Shown here: one piece after another, positions 10,833 through 23,370 of the stretch | Position numbering within the stretch: position 1 is the first letter of the stretch | How the letters are laid out: every line of letters starts with the position of its first letter | Source of the DNA: Cordilura impudica | Taxonomy: Eukaryota; Arthropoda; Insecta; Diptera; Scathophagidae | NCBI GenBank assembly: GCA_963682025.1 | Contig: OY821517.1 | Coordinates: 296,408,844 to 296,472,843, forward strand | DNA: 64,000 nucleotides | Reading direction: 5' to 3' | Program-made: the position numbers and the translations under genes | Notes under the pieces: generated by a model | What the model was told of the DNA's origin: nothing | The model's database searches: none | Seen by the model: only the letters and a program-made list of their open reading frames with translations

Positions 10833-11131
10833 ATCTATAATATTAATGGGCTAGGTGACTTCTTGTTACCGATATGTTGTATATTATATGAAAAATATTT
10901 CTTTTTATATGTTCACCAGATTTACAGATTTTTTAATTTTTTCCTTTATTAATAACACATACATAAAATAATACGTATGTTATGTGTGTGTTTATTAAAT
11001 TTGTTAATGTATTTGTTAAAGAGTTTGTTATCTTCATTCACAAAAAGGCGTTGGTTTGTGAACTGGCTAAGTTTAGAAATAAAATTGCCTAGAAATTGCA
11101 CTCGAATTTCGAGCGCTGGAATCTGCTAGTA
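10833..11131 (-). repeat. Interspersed repeat R1, copy 2
   Basis: Inverted copy of the repeat at 3745-4121, from ATCTATAATATTAATGGGCTAGG to GCGCTGGAATCTGCTAGT. It is shorter than the other copies, with internal loss around the AACACATACA block. Confidence 0.75.
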
Positions 11132-11194
11132 CATAATTAATAGGCGTAAGAGAGGCAGTTTCAATATATTAAATAAAAGTTTATAAAAAATATT

Positions 11195-11700
11195 TATAAC
11201 TAGCTGTAACTCAATGCGCTTTGCTACACCCATCGTAACGAAATAAATGACTGGGAATAAATTTTGTAGGAAATTATTTTATTTATTTTTGGCGATTTTT
11301 AATTTTCGATTTTTGCTTTTGTGATTTTAGATATTGGCGGTTTTTGCTTTTGGCAATTTTTGTTTATTGCGATTATCAGTTTCGGTGATATTTGATTATG
11401 GCGTTTTTTGTCATTTTCGTTATTCGCGATTTTCGGTTTTGGCAATTTTTGATTTAAATTATTTTTGAATTTGTCGTTTTTTGTTATTCGCGATTTTAGA
11501 TTTTGGAGATTTTTGTTTATGCGATTTTCGGTTTTCGCAATTTTTGTTTTTTTTTGCGATTTTTGCTAATCGCGATTTTCGGTTCTGCCAATTTTTGCTT
11601 TTCGCGATTTTTGTTACACGCGATTTTCGGTTCTGGCAATTTTTTTTTTTGTGATTTTTGTTTTTGGCGATTTTAGTTTTTTGAATTTGAATTTAAATTT
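11195..11700. repeat. Helitron-like end followed by degenerate GCGATTTTTG repeats
   Basis: AACTAGCTGTAACTCAATGCGCTTTGCTACACCC at 11200-11233 resembles the short GTAACCCGGTGTGCTTCGCTACACCC end seen at 45975 and 48540. It is followed by a run of degenerate units such as GCGATTTTCGGTTTTGGCAA across 11290-11690. The same kind of unit lies beside the short elements at 46560-46670 and 47840-47960 and reappears near 63890-63945. Confidence 0.6.
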
Positions 11701-12130
11701 TATTTGACAACCCCATACAACAAGATATGTATCTTTTAATTTAAAGTATGGGATGTGAAAAGTTTTGATTACATAATTGGTTTACATATAAAATATTTAA
11801 AAAATAAATTAATTACACAATAAACGTAAAACATAAATATAAATATAAAAAATAAATGAAATATATAATACATAAATGGAATAACATAAAAGAGAGAGAA
11901 AAAAGAGGAAAATAAAAATATTATTAAAAAATAAAAAATAAATAAAATGAGATATAAAATGGATATTAGCTGACAGGTTGATATTTCAGGTTGAGAAATG
12001 TTTTCTAATCTCGTTACTAAAACTTGTTGCGTTGTTGATGGTTTGTATTTTGTGTGGAAGAAGGTTCCAAAGATGGATGGCGTTAAAAAAATTTGCCATT
12101 CGGTTATTAGACTTCTCTGGCAGAGAGAGA

Positions 12131-14392
12131 CTATTTTTTACCCCTCACAGATTGAAAGAAAGTGAGGCGATCAAACAAGATACGCGGCTCCTTAATGTAT
12201 ATTATTTTATGAAGCTGTATGAGTATTCTTACGTTCATTAGATTCTCAAAGGACAAGCCATACAACTGTTTCGTGTAGAAATATACTCGATTATGATCAC
12301 GTTTTGAAAGTCCATAAACATATCTAATTATCTTATTGTAGACAACATTTAATTTACATTTACTTGTGGAATCACAATATGCAAAAAGCTCACAGCCATA
12401 TATCAAACAGGGCATTAAATAGACCTTAGCAGTAAGCATTCTAACTTTCAAAGGTGTACAGAACTGTATTGGCCATAACGTTCGAAGCATATAGCTCATC
12501 TTGCCAACTACAGAGTTGACGTGATTCGACCAACTAAGCGTGCTATTAAAAATAATGCCAAGGTTTCTCACAGATGAAACAATTTCAATTTTCCTGTTGT
12601 TATGAATGATATCAAAATCAACATTTAAGTGTACCGATCTTTTGTGTATTACAAGACATTTCGACTTTTGAGGGTTTAAACAAAGCATATTTTTCGAAGC
12701 CCATAGATAATTTTGGTTAAGATCATAGATAAGTTTGCTGACATTTTCATGAAAATATTTTACCGCAGCATACATTTGCAGTTTAGAGTGAACTATATGA
12801 ATAGGTAAGTCATTTACATAGAGTGAAAAAAGAAGAGGTCCCAAAATCGAACCCTGCGGTACTCCTCTTTCAACAGGCAAAGCTCTTGAGTAATAATTGT
12901 TTAAAAACACTGATTAAAAACGATCACACAGATTCGATTTAAGTAGCAAAGTTGACGTGCATGAAAAATAGTTGACTAAGTTTAAGGCCGAGTATAGAGT
13001 GGTCAACGGTGTCAAAAGCCATCGAATGGTCAAGCAGGACTAAAATATTAATTTTGCCAATGTCAATGTCTCTCCGAATATACTCACTAACATTGATAAG
13101 AGCAGTAATACAGCTATTTTTGGGCCGAAAACCTGATTGTAAATCGGTCAATAATTTAAAGCGATTCAGGTGTTCACTAATTTGAATGTGCATCAGTTTT
13201 TCAAGGACTTTGGATAAGAAAGGTAAGATTGCGACTGGTCGAATCTCCGAGTTCGATTTCGGTACTGGTAAGACCTTTGCATGTTTCCACTTGGTTGGAG
13301 AAACACTCGTGGTGAGAATTGTGTTAAAGAAATAGGTGATAAACGGCAATAGTTGTAGTAGAATTAATCTAATAAATCTTGAGTCCATAGTGTCGTAACT
13401 TATAGCGTTTGATTTTACCTTCAAGAAACAAGCTAACACGTCGATGTTGTTGACACAATGAAATTCAAATTGGTCACAAAGTATAGGACTAATGACGTTG
13501 AGGTTGGTAAAATTGCCGCTATCAATAGAGGGGGATTTTACGAATATATCGTTAATTTCATCAGCAGTCAAATTACTACTTGTATTTTTCCTACTCCTAC
13601 CGATTCCAATATCACGTATCGATTGCCATGTTTTCTTGCTGTCCATAGCCTTTTCAAAACGATAAGCATAATATATAGATTTAGCTCTTTTTATCTCTCG
13701 ATTTACATCCCTTCTTCGCATGGAAAACTCGTCCTTTAGTTCTGGGATCTTAAACTTCCACCAGCGCGAGTAAGCCTCATCTCTACGATCAATCATTCGC
13801 TTTATAGTTGTATTGAACCACGGCCTAGTTTTCTCCGTAATATGTCTAGTTCTCCGTGGAACAGCAACATTGTATAAATGTGAAATGTTATCATCAAGAA
13901 AGGATAATTGCTCATCAGAAGACGGCATGTAGTACAAAGAGTTCCAGTATATCAACGCCAGATTTTCAGCCAAAGCATGATAATTGATTGATTGAAAGCC
14001 ACGATAACTAAAGGTTTGAACCTCACGAAGCAAGTTGAAGTCGTAAAAAATAAAGATCAGGTCATGCCTAGAAAAACAAGGTGCAGTCAGTTGGTCATAT
14101 AAATTGACTTTAGAGACATCGTTTGTAAAGAAAAGATCCAATAAAGTATTGGTAGTGTTGGAGTAGTGAGTAGGGTAGAGGCAGTTAACGGGTATAAGGC
14201 CAACTGAGAGCATGCTATCTACAATAGAAGGGTCTAAAAGAATATCAGAGTTGAAATCTCCAGCAATAAGTATGTCGGAGTAATCTTCAGTTAGAAATTC
14301 AATATGTTCCATAAATACATCAATGCTAATATATCTATTAGATCGGTAAACACAACCAACAAGTAGCTTTCTACTGCTTTTACTTTTGTTAA
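12131..14392 (-). pseudogene. Non-LTR retrotransposon EN-RT polyprotein, 5'-truncated and inactivated
   Basis: Read on minus from about 14392. The endonuclease part holds LLVGCVYRS, DILIAGDFNSDIL, TNTLLDLFFTND and SRHDLIF. A linker rich in basic residues follows, then RT: KHAKVLPVPKS, IRPVAILPFLSKVLEKLMH, LQSGFRPKNSC, LLDHSMAFDTVDHS, then after a frameshift and stop near 12900-12955 RGVPQGSILGPLLFSLYVNDLP. The YADD active site is destroyed: near 12765 the frame reads MYAAVKYF. The C-terminal part (LNPQKSKCLV, GIIFNSTLSWSNHV, YGLSKRDHNRVYF) is open to 12131. The endonuclease N-terminus is missing, consistent with 5' truncation at insertion. It belongs to the Jockey/I-like assemblage; clade not resolved. 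The 3' UTR probably runs to about 11700. Confidence 0.85.
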
Positions 14393-14825
14393 TTTTTCGT
14401 TGACCTTTTTATATCGCAACACAAGAAGTTTATGTAGCTCAATACATTTTGCTCAATGTCTCTCCAGTTTTTTTGGTCCTCTAAAATAGTATGATTTCTT
14501 AAGTTCCTTCTTAAGGTTTGAAAATATAAAATAGTCACTTCGGACTAAATTCGAAGAAAATATAGGTGGAGGTAAGAATTCATTAGAAAACTTTTTCTCG
14601 GCCAATGTCATCATGTCATGTCATTGTCATGTCCATCAAAATTCGCGTTTAATTAAAAATATGAACTTTATGTAGAACGAATAGTATTTTTCACTGTATG
14701 TTTATGGCATAATGACATCGCGAGTTCGAATTTCATTCATGAGCCCGAAATTATCTCCTTAATAGTTAATGTTTATTTAATTAAAGTTTAATGCGTTAAA
14801 AATTAAGACTAATTCCATATATATA
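14393..14825. other. AT-rich interval, no gene recognised
   Basis: Apart from a short TCATGTCATGTCATTGTCATGTC run near 14611-14632, nothing was identified. It ends in the TA-rich target of the next element. Confidence 0.35.
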
Positions 14826-17407
14826 TGGGGGATTTCATGTCAAGTGCACCAACTTTTGAAACCGATGTCTTCCGATCGGGATGAAATTTGCACCAAGGTT
14901 AGTCCTATTGGATAGTAGTTTAGACACAATTTTTCAACAAGATCGGTCCAGATCTCTCTGAGTTAGAGGAGATCAAAATTTGACATTTTGGCCAGACAGG
15001 TGTTTTTTCTCATCCATGTAACTTATCACCTATTGTTCTTAGAAAATTTTCTCCCATATAGTTTAGATAGCTATTTCTTCAATATTTCGGAAAAAATACT
15101 TAAAAAAAAAAAATTTTAGACTTTTTTTTTGCTAAATTAAAGCATTTTTTGCCTTTTTTTTTCAAAAAGTGGATTTTTTTTTTTTATAAGAAAGCTTAGG
15201 ATTTTTCCTTTAAGACCTTTTTAGTCACTTAGTGGGTTGGGAGTGGGATATCTATCAAAATAAATGTTTTGTAACTCAAGACAACGGTTTTTCCATTTTT
15301 CACAAATGCACTATTTTGAATTTTTTCCTATTTGTGTCTAAAACCTTACAAATAAAACTTATACTGAGAAACTAGACAAATTAACCTTTCCGAAGGTATA
15401 TAACGTACCTAACTAAAATTTTATACCCTCGATACTGTAATACCCAGAATATGTTAACCTCAGGAAAAAAAATCGCTTTTTTTCTATAGAAATGTTGAAA
15501 AATTATTATTTTTTATTTATTTTTAATAATAATTAAATAAATGTATAATAATAATATTAAAAATAAAATGATAAATAATTTATTAAAATTTAATCTTAAT
15601 TGCATTAGATCCATTTATATCATAACTATTTTTATACTTAATTTATTGTAGCTGATGAAGTATTTAAGTCTTGTAAATTTTTAAATACCCAGTCTTTCAT
15701 CCAGCTTTTTTGTCGCCTTTATTTACTGCGTTTTTTTGTCAATCCTTTCTTGGCGTTACTAGGTTCAGCTGTTGATTTTGCTGCTGGTTTATTTGTTGTC
15801 TTTGGAAAGAAATCGCATTGAATAGAGGCAGAAAACTTTTTCAACTTGAGTCTTCCATCGACAAGCGGTATAAAAGCATGGTATTGAGCGGTGCCATCGA
15901 TTGTTACCGCAGCATCGAATCTGCTCTTCAGTGTTTTCAACGTTTCCTGATGATCCTCTTTGCTACTAAAAACTATTTTACTTTCTTTACAATAACTCTT
16001 TGCCCAATGGAATAAAGAAGTCGCATCTAAGATGCGATCTTGATGAGAGCACTGGAGGCTATACTTCGCTGCATTTCTTTTAAGGTTTGCTCCAATACCA
16101 TCACATGCTCCTTTACCATGAGCAGTAGGATGAAAATGCCACTCAGTTGGCATTCCAAAATCTTTTTCATGGGCCATAAGATTTGCCAAGCTACTTTTGT
16201 TTTTAAAATGTTGACGAGCTCCGTCCGAAACGTAGTATATCTTCTTTACTGTAAATTTAGATTTTAGAAATTTTAGTATTCTCTTCTGGTACTCATAACT
16301 GCAACGGTATCATATTTTAAATCGTCGGATATGATTGCCATACTTTTGTGTTCCAGTTTTTCATCTTTCATGTTGTAAATAACTACTGTGAATATAGTTG
16401 CTTGGTCGTTATTGAAGTGGAACGCTTGTATGGCATCCTGAAGAACATATTTATAGTTTTCTGCGAAATCATATGAAATAACGAATTCACCAGACTTCAA
16501 ATGTATCTTCAAATCCTTGAAGAATGACCATTGCTCTTTGACTAAAAAGTCATGGTTTCTCAAGTTTAGCAATCCTGTACACATTGCTTCCAAAAAATCA
16601 TCCACATTTAAAATGATTGCATTAGGACACATAGTCAATTTAAGGCAAACGCGGTAATCGTGTAAATATTCTGCCGAATCATCTGTTAAATACTTTAAGT
16701 TGATTTCCTTCAACATCAGTTTAACAATTTCATGGTAAATTTGGGTTAATTTCGTGTTGCAAATAACTGTTTCAGGTTACAGATAACCATTCTCTTCTGT
16801 TATGTTATGAAGTTATGTTACATACCTTCGGAAAGGTTAATTTGTCTAGTTTCTCAGTATAAGTTTTATTTGTAAGGTTTTTCACACAAATAGGAAAAAA
16901 TTCAAAATAGTTTTTGTGAAAAATTGAAAAACCGTTGTCTTGAGTTACAAAACATTTATTTTGATAGATATCCCACTCCCATCCCACTAAGCGACCAAAA
17001 AGCTCTTAAAGGAAAAATCCTAAGCTTTCTTATGAAAAAATGAAAAAAAAAAATGCACTTTTTGAAAAAAAAGGCAAAAAATGCTTTAATTTTGCCAAAA
17101 AAAAGTCTAAATTTTTTTTTTTTTTTTTTAAAGTATTTTTTTCCGAAATATTGAAGAAATAGCTATCTAAAATATTTGGTAGAAAATGTTCTAAGAACAA
17201 TAGGTAATAAGTTACATGGTTGAGAAGGAACACCTGTTTGGCCAAAATGTCAAATTTTGATCCCCTCTAACTCAGAGAGATCTGGACTGATCTTATTGAA
17301 AAATTGTGTTTAAACTACTATCTAATAGGACTAACCTTAGTGCAAATTTCATCCCGATCGGAAGACATCGGTTTCAAAAGTTGGTGCACTTGTCATGAAA
17401 CCCCCCA
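14826..17407 (-). mobile_element. DNA transposon with about 590-bp TIRs, unassigned superfamily (LTE1)
   Basis: Left arm 14826-15405 (starts TGGGGGATTTCATGTCAAG) and right arm about 16815-17407 (ends CATGAAACCCCCCA) are inverted copies with only scattered differences. They share the ATCGGGATGAAATTTGC, CTCTCTGAGTTAGAG and ATCCCACTCCCAACCC-like blocks. A single minus-strand coding region lies between them. Both flanks are ATATATATA, so the target was TA-rich and the duplication length cannot be read. Very long TIRs with a central gene suggest a MULE-like layout, but the protein does not let me assign it. Confidence 0.8.
15719..16716 (-). pseudogene. Putative transposase of LTE1, one frameshift
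   Basis: The first frame (16716-16273) starts at ATG in MLKEINLKYLT and contains FVISYDFAENYKYVLQDAIQ, NNDQATIFTVVIYN and SDDLKYDTVAV. A frameshift near 16290 then gives TVKKIYYVSDGARQHFKNK, HEKDFGMPTEWHFHPTAHGK and GACDGIGANLKR, with a lysine-rich tail (NAKKGLTKKRSK). I have seen this combination in many unnamed insect and cnidarian proteins. Conserved acidic residues in YDFAENY, SDDLKYD, SDGA and the HGK...CDG block could be a DDE-type active site, but that is inference. About 330 codons remain; the family is usually longer at the N-terminus, so the 5' end may be lost. Only one break separates it from an intact frame. Confidence 0.65.
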
Positions 17408-17418
17408 TATATATATAC

Positions 17419-17601
17419 CCTTGCCTATTGGTCAACTAACTAAAGAATTTCAGGAAGCTGGAAATGAGCACTTCAAAAATTCTAGGTAGCGCTTTTCGCA
17501 TAAACTCAGTTAGAAAATTACAACAGAGATACATTTAAAAGATTTCTTTTAAGTTCTGATCCATTCAATAAAAGCATGGCTAAAAGAAAGCAATTAACTT
17601 A
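17419..17601 (+). pseudogene. Transib transposase C-terminal relic (locus F)
   Basis: Translation beginning LPIGQLTKEFQEAGNEHFKN, later SHKLS and, one frame over, LSSDPFNKSMAKRK, is a decayed version of the Transib C-terminal block LPIGQLSEEAQESRNK...SSDPFISSLR seen at loci A, C and D. It has stops at the SR* and LS* positions and a frameshift. It abuts the right end of LTE1 directly, so LTE1 may have inserted into it; no matching upstream part was found left of 14826. Confidence 0.6.
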
Positions 17602-17879
17602 AAATTTAATTGGTATTTAAAATTTTAGTATCGGCAACATTTTCAAAGTGGTAGCCAAGATTGGTTCCAATATTGAGCCGAATTTAACACTCTTATTTGC
17701 TATTTCTAAAAATATACTTTTTTTCTAAAAGCACATTTAGATTGCTCTAATTTTCAATTTAACTTACTAATTTATCGCTTTTCATTCCAAAGTTATAGCA
17801 AAAATTTTGATAAAAGAACATTTTTCTCAAAATACAAAATACTAACACTATGCTTTGTTTAAACATAATTTGATTGTTT

Positions 17880-18043
17880 TTGCTTTTGAAGTTCAATGTT
17901 GACAAACCAAGAAATTGTCGGCATAACCATATTAGCCGATGACCCAACCTTGGTCTTCTTAGGTATCGGTTCGCCCGGAGAAACCCACAATTTAATTGAT
18001 TCTTGGTCTCCGATGCGTAGTTTTACACCGTTATGGAACAGCA
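17880..18043 (-). pseudogene. mariner transposase fragment
   Basis: The minus frame reads LWVSPGEPIPKKTKVGSS then ANMVMPTISW. The W.SPGEP..KK.K....KVM.TI.WD pattern is the linker after the first catalytic aspartate region in mariner transposases. No intact neighbours were found on either side. Confidence 0.45.
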
Positions 18044-18239
18044 TTTTTTTTTAAGGATATTTAGCAAATTTTTTAACATTAGAAGTAAATAACACTAATT
18101 ATTGAACTCGATTGAGAACAACAATAATAACAATAATCCAAAGGGAAGTAAAAGTTTAATACAATATTTACAGTACAATATTTAGAATTCAATTTTACAT
18201 GCAATATTTTTTTTTTAATTGAAAAGTGCATGCCAGTTA

Positions 18240-18640
18240 GCTCAGATATGGTAAATCCAAAGTTTCAGATCGATTGGATAAGGCGAAGTGAGGTTTAAAT
18301 CTTTCCGTGATTGTGCGTGACTATGCGTGACTAAGTCAAAGTTAACCTTTTTTCACCGAAAGTCTATCGACCAAGTTTCAGATCGATTGGAAAAGGGGAA
18401 ATAAGTTTTAAATCACTCCGTGACTATGCGTGCCTGTACGTGACTATGTCAAAGTTAATCTTTTTTTCACAGCAAGTGTATGGACCAAGTTTCTGATCGA
18501 TCAGATGAGGGGAAAAGGCAGTTAGATCACTCCGTGACTGTGCGTGACTGCCCCAAAATTTATCCATAGTCACAGCAAAACCATGGGTCAAGTTTCAGAT
18601 CAATTGGATAAGGTGAAATGGGGTTGCCCCATGAAATACA
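18240..18640. repeat. Degenerate tandem repeat, about 115-bp unit, 3-4 copies
   Basis: Each unit carries CAAGTTTCAGATCGATTGGA, then AAGG(G/C)GAA, then TCCGTGACT(A/G)TGCGTGACT and a TCAAAGTTAA/CTTTTTTCAC segment. Copies start near 18258, 18374, 18486 and 18592. This is non-coding. Confidence 0.8.
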
Positions 18641-20033
18641 TATAGACACAGAGTATGAGGTAAAAGAAAGAGTTTAAAAATGATAATAATTGAAAACTTA
18701 AATAAAGAAAACAACGAATTTTAAAGTTGTAAAAATACAATAAATTTTCTAAAATCCCTTACGAGACTACACAAGAATAACCATCATAATTTCTTCATTT
18801 CCATCTCGTTGTTTACCGAATCAAGAATTTGCAGTGCAAGATATAGTTATATTAAAAGAGAGTATTCTGCAAAAAATAGCAGCTTTAGTACCCATTTTGC
18901 ATACAATAACTCCAGCACGCATTAATGATCGTTTCTCCACAAAAATACGAGAACAACAAAGCTTCAATTCGAATCTGGCAAATTCGATGCTAGCACCTGC
19001 AACGTCGACAACGACAAATAATCTTTAACAAATAATCACCACCATAATATTTCTTCTCGTTCATCCGTCTTTTCGCATCATTTATAATGTGGTCACGACG
19101 GGCAGTGCTGGAAAATTTCATTCAAACTATATTACCAACCACTAGTTATCCGGATCAATATTAGAGATATTTTTATTTTATTTCTTTTTAATTTATAAAT
19201 AAAATAAATAAATAATATTTGAAATTAATTAAAAGTCTAGTCTTAATGACTGCGATTATGTATTCCAAATAGGATACATGGATAAATAAGTTCTAAAATC
19301 CATTACACGAACTAAATTTAACAATTTATTCAATCAAATTTAACTAAAAAATCAGTTGCATTAAACTTTGTACGGTTATTTCGAAATTAAAATTAAGTTA
19401 TCTTAACTGAATACTGTGGTTGTACATTGGACTATCAAAATTAAGGTGGCAACAAATTCGGTTGCCACAAAGACTCCGCTTTCTGTGTGACCAATTGCGA
19501 CTATGGTCAATTCTGAACAAACGCGGCTCCCGTCTCTTTTTACAATAACTGTTTAACAGGAACGAAATAAGGGAGCTTTTTCAAAATTTAACTGTAGTCT
19601 ACTAACAGCCTCGACTTTCACTATTAATATCGATTAAAACTTTGTGCTTTGCTAAGCCTGACACACTGACAGAAACTCTATATAACTAAAGTACGAAAAA
19701 TACTGATATTTCAAACTGCGAACATAAGCACATTCACATACACATCAATAAATCATTCGTACTTAAATTATGAGTTTCGTATATGAAAGATAAGAATACA
19801 GTTCATAATTTTTGGTGTATAGAATTCAACTTTTCCATAATAAAGTTTTGTTAATAGAGTTGCTGTAGAGAAGTTTTTATATGTTTGACTTCTATCTGAA
19901 ACCTAATAAATAAGTAGAAAAAATGTGTTGGGTAAATGATTTATGATTATTTACTCCTCCATCCCACAATGAAACTAATAAAAATATATGTGCCATTATT
20001 TATCAAAACACAAACCGATTTTCTTATTTTTAA
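18641..20033. other. AT-rich interval, no gene recognised
   Basis: A 64-codon frame at 18834-19028 has no recognisable motif. GGTGGCAACAAATTCGGTTGCCAC at 19445-19468 is an imperfect inverted repeat. Nothing else was identified. Confidence 0.35.
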
Positions 20034-22081
20034 CTAGCTGTTTTTACCCGGTCTTGCCCGGGATGAAAAGGCCTTTGACTTGAAAAATGCTTCACTATGC
20101 TTACCAGGCGCTGAGTACTTAGTCCCCAATTAACAAATTCCCCAATAAAATGAACTTTCTCCCCAAAAATTTGTATGGGCAGTAAATTCATTTTTTATTT
20201 CAATTAAAAAGTCTTTGGTTTTTTAATTTAGAAGTTTTTTATAAGAAAAAAAATGCTTCAAAAATAAGGTGCGAAACCGCTTTAAGTTTTTTTTTCAGTT
20301 TATTTATAAACATGAAATATAATGGAATGGGCCGCAAATTAAAGGAGCCAAAACTTTTAAAAATTGAATTAATTCATTCAATAAGTGATCATCGTTGAGC
20401 AGAGACGTCAAATTCAAGTTTCAGAAATGAAAGACTAATGCGACGTTTAATATTGTGTCGCAAGGTTTCTTTAAGCAACTGCTTATAGTATATGTGTGGC
20501 CTATTTTGATCAACAGGTAATTATTTCACATACGTAGATAAAATTTATCATACGACATTTCACTAAGCTGTGTTCCGCGAGCGAGTCGCGTCCGCTTCCG
20601 CGCGTTTGGCAGCCATACCCGTTCTGCCGCGCAGTTGTTGTCAACTTATTTTAATGGCCAAAATATATTTTTCAGATCATTGCGATATTTTTGGTAAGCT
20701 GTGTTCCGCGAGCGCGTCGCGTCCGCATCCGTCGCGTCCGCGTCCGCGCGCCTCGCAGCTACTACCCGTGCTGCCGCTTAGTTCTCTTTAACTTATTTTA
20801 ATTCCTAAAACATATTTTTTAGAGCATTGCGATATTTTAGCTGAGCTGTGTTCCGAGAGCGCGTCGCGTCCGCACCCGTCGCGTACGATTCCGCGGTCGC
20901 ACGCCTCGCGCCGCTACCGCGCGTTTGGCAACCACACCTGTGCTGCCGCGCAGCTGTTTTCAACTTATTTTGAAAAGAATACTCATTTTAAATGCATTTA
21001 TTTTTGGACATATATTGAGAGCAGTATGCAAATGTTTACTAAAATAAATATTTAACAAAATTCATTAAATAAAAATATGTAAAAATTTAAGAATGAATTT
21101 CGGGAGTAAGTTCGTTTTTTATTTCGATTAAAAATAAATGGGGAATTTGTTCATTTCTTTTGGGTACCTTTTTTTAAGTTTGGGGAATTTGTTCAACGTG
21201 TAGTTATTTCCGTGTAACTCAAATTTCAGAGCAATTCATTGAAAAGTACAAATTTGTATAGGGAAGAAATATACCGCACAGCAAAATATGAATTGTATAC
21301 AAAAAGTGGGCGTAATAGTAGGCGTGACCGGTACGAAGAATATGTCGACTTTCCCTGGAGGAGAGAGATCGTGTGAACCAAATTTATAGAAATCGGTTGA
21401 AAAATAAAAATTTGAATAGCGAACAAATATACCAAAAACAAAGTGGGCGTTAAAGTAGGCGTGGCCAGTACGAAGCATATGGCGACCTTGGGTGGAGCAC
21501 AGAGGTCGTGTATACCAAATTTCAGAGAATTCCGTTGAAAAACAAAAATTTGTATAGCAAACAAATATAACAAAAAACAGAAAACGAATTGTGTACAAAA
21601 AGTGGGCGTAAAAGTAGGTGTGGCCGCAAGAATTACCTGGTGACCTGGCCTGAGGTACAAAGATCGTGTGTACCAAATTTCAGAGAAATGCGTTGAAAAA
21701 TAAAAATTTTTATACCGAACAAATATACCAAAAAGCAGAAAATGAATTGTATATAGAAAGTGGGCGTAAAAGTAGGCGTGGTCTATAAAAAGTATATGGT
21801 GACCTTACGTGGAGTACGGGGATCGTGTGTACCGAATTTCAGAGAAATCTGTTAACAAATAAAAATTTGTATAGTGAACAAATATGAATAAAACAGATAA
21901 CGAATTTTACGTAAAAAGTGGGCGTAAAAGTAGGCGTGGCCGGCAAAAAGTATATGGCGACCTTTCCTGGGGTAGAGAGATCGTGTGTATAAAATTTCAG
22001 GAAAATCCGTTGAAAAATACAAATTTGTATAACGGTCAAACAAACAAACAAACAAACAGAAAATGAATTTTATATATATAG
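20034..22081 (+). mobile_element. Helitron-like non-autonomous element, copy 1 (H1)
   Basis: It starts CTAGCTGTTTTTACCCGG with a small hairpin CCCGG-TCTTG-CCGGG at 20048-20062, and ends in an (ACAA)n run then GAAAATGAATTTTATATATATAGA. It holds two tandem arrays: GC-rich modules (TGTTCCGCGAGCGCGTCGCGTCCGC...) at 20570-20960 and 4-5 units of about 175 bp at 21210-22060, each carrying AAAGTGGGCGTAAAAGTAGG and a TTTCAGAGAAAT-GCGTTGAAAAATA block. The same element lies inverted at 27584-29728. The terminal hairpin, tandem cores and lack of TIRs fit Helentron-associated repeats; class is inferred. Translated frames of 60-146 residues inside are repeat shadows. Confidence 0.75.
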
Positions 22082-22865
22082 ATAGTTTCTATTTGCGATG
22101 AAGGAGTTTTTTTTTTTGGGATCCCATAATATTCTCTGTATAATAATGGTTATAAGTTTGCTTGTTATAACAAAAAATAAAAAATTATCTGGTACCTTAG
22201 ATAATGAGGTTTAAGTATTTTGAAAATAAAAGTAATATTGTATTTTAAGTAAACAATTTATGTGAGTTAAACAATTCATTCGTGAAAATATAAAATTTTA
22301 AAATTTGTTACAAGAGAGATCGTTTACCGAACAAAAAATCAACAAGAGAAATTTTATTGACTTAAAAAAAATATTTTAAATGTTTTATTCGATATAAGAT
22401 GGTCTCGTAACAACCAGGCCGGGCAAAGATAACACAACAAATTGTAGCATGTAACTGAAATTTCATATGGGAAGAAAAATCATAGATTTTGATTCATAAT
22501 ATTTTACGTATCTGGTCCGGTTGTATCTCGTCGGCTAATGGGGTGGGAGGGTATTGGCTGTGATATTTTGATGGATAATTTTAAGAGAAATGCTAAGACT
22601 ATTACTTTAATTTGTACGTGCTGAGTTCAGAGGAAGTAAGAAAAGAGAAAAACAATTTAGGGGAAGAAGCATTTTGCAGTATGGAAGTTAAAAACTTAAC
22701 CGGATGTACATTGATGGCTACACATTTTTCCCCTACATATCCATGATCATGTATGAAAAGCCATAACGTTAAACACGATCCCAAAATTTGCCTATCCGAT
22801 CAGTAGCCAGAAATCAAAACAAGTATTGTTTAGAGATCAATTTCAATTAATATTTATTTTTAATA
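22082..22865. other. AT-rich interval, no gene recognised
   Basis: TAAGTAAACAATTTATGTGAGTTAAA at 22249-22274 recurs near 33223-33248, at the point where the outer Helitron-like copy ends, so both may belong to one repeat. Nothing coding was seen. Confidence 0.4.
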
Positions 22866-23370
22866 AAAACAAGTAAGAAAATTATAGTTTGTCTAAACCG
22901 ACTATACGATACCTTACACCATGGTTTAGGGATCCTATCTCTTCGGTCCAACCAATTGGATATAGAAAATAAACACAAACTAAATTTGAGTGGCATTGTT
23001 AAAAATTTTTTTTGGCTGCAGATATGAAAAAGTCCATATCGGATGCTATACTTATATGGGGACTAGGTCGAAAAATGGACCGCTCCTGACCATATTTGGT
23101 TAAGTCACTTATATTTTGGAAAAAATATATACAAACCAAATTTGAGAAAAATATGTGGAATATTTTTCTTCTTTGATAAATTTATCTATGACTAAGAATT
23201 GTCCTATAGGGATTATATTTGGACTACTAATTAATGGATATAATAAACACGCATAAACCCAGTTGGATTAAGATTTATATGATAATTCGGATCTTATGGT
23301 AATTTATGTAGATTTCATAGGGGTCATTTGCCATTTTTTGACCAAATTCACCAATTTCAACATCAAAATC
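22866..23370 (+). repeat. Fly-type interspersed repeat (AACAAGTAAGAAAATTATAG...)
   Basis: It starts AACAAGTAAGAAAATTATAG followed by GTCTAAACCGACTATACGAT and continues with ATGGACCGATTTT- and CAAATTTGAG-type words. A 35-bp piece of the same start is found inverted at 30011-30045, and related segments occur at 59630-59800 and probably 50400-50520. It is non-coding and I cannot name its class. Confidence 0.6.

Noticed and set aside
18834..19028. 64-codon ORF possibly from a retrotransposon gag
   Set aside because: No zinc knuckle or other motif; surrounding frames closed.
21226..22066. Proteins of 60-146 residues with repeated TPTFTPTF-like sequence
   Set aside because: Translations of the tandem GTGGGCGTAAAAGTAGG units in overlapping frames; the same shadows appear at 27.6-28.3 and 30.3-30.9 kb.
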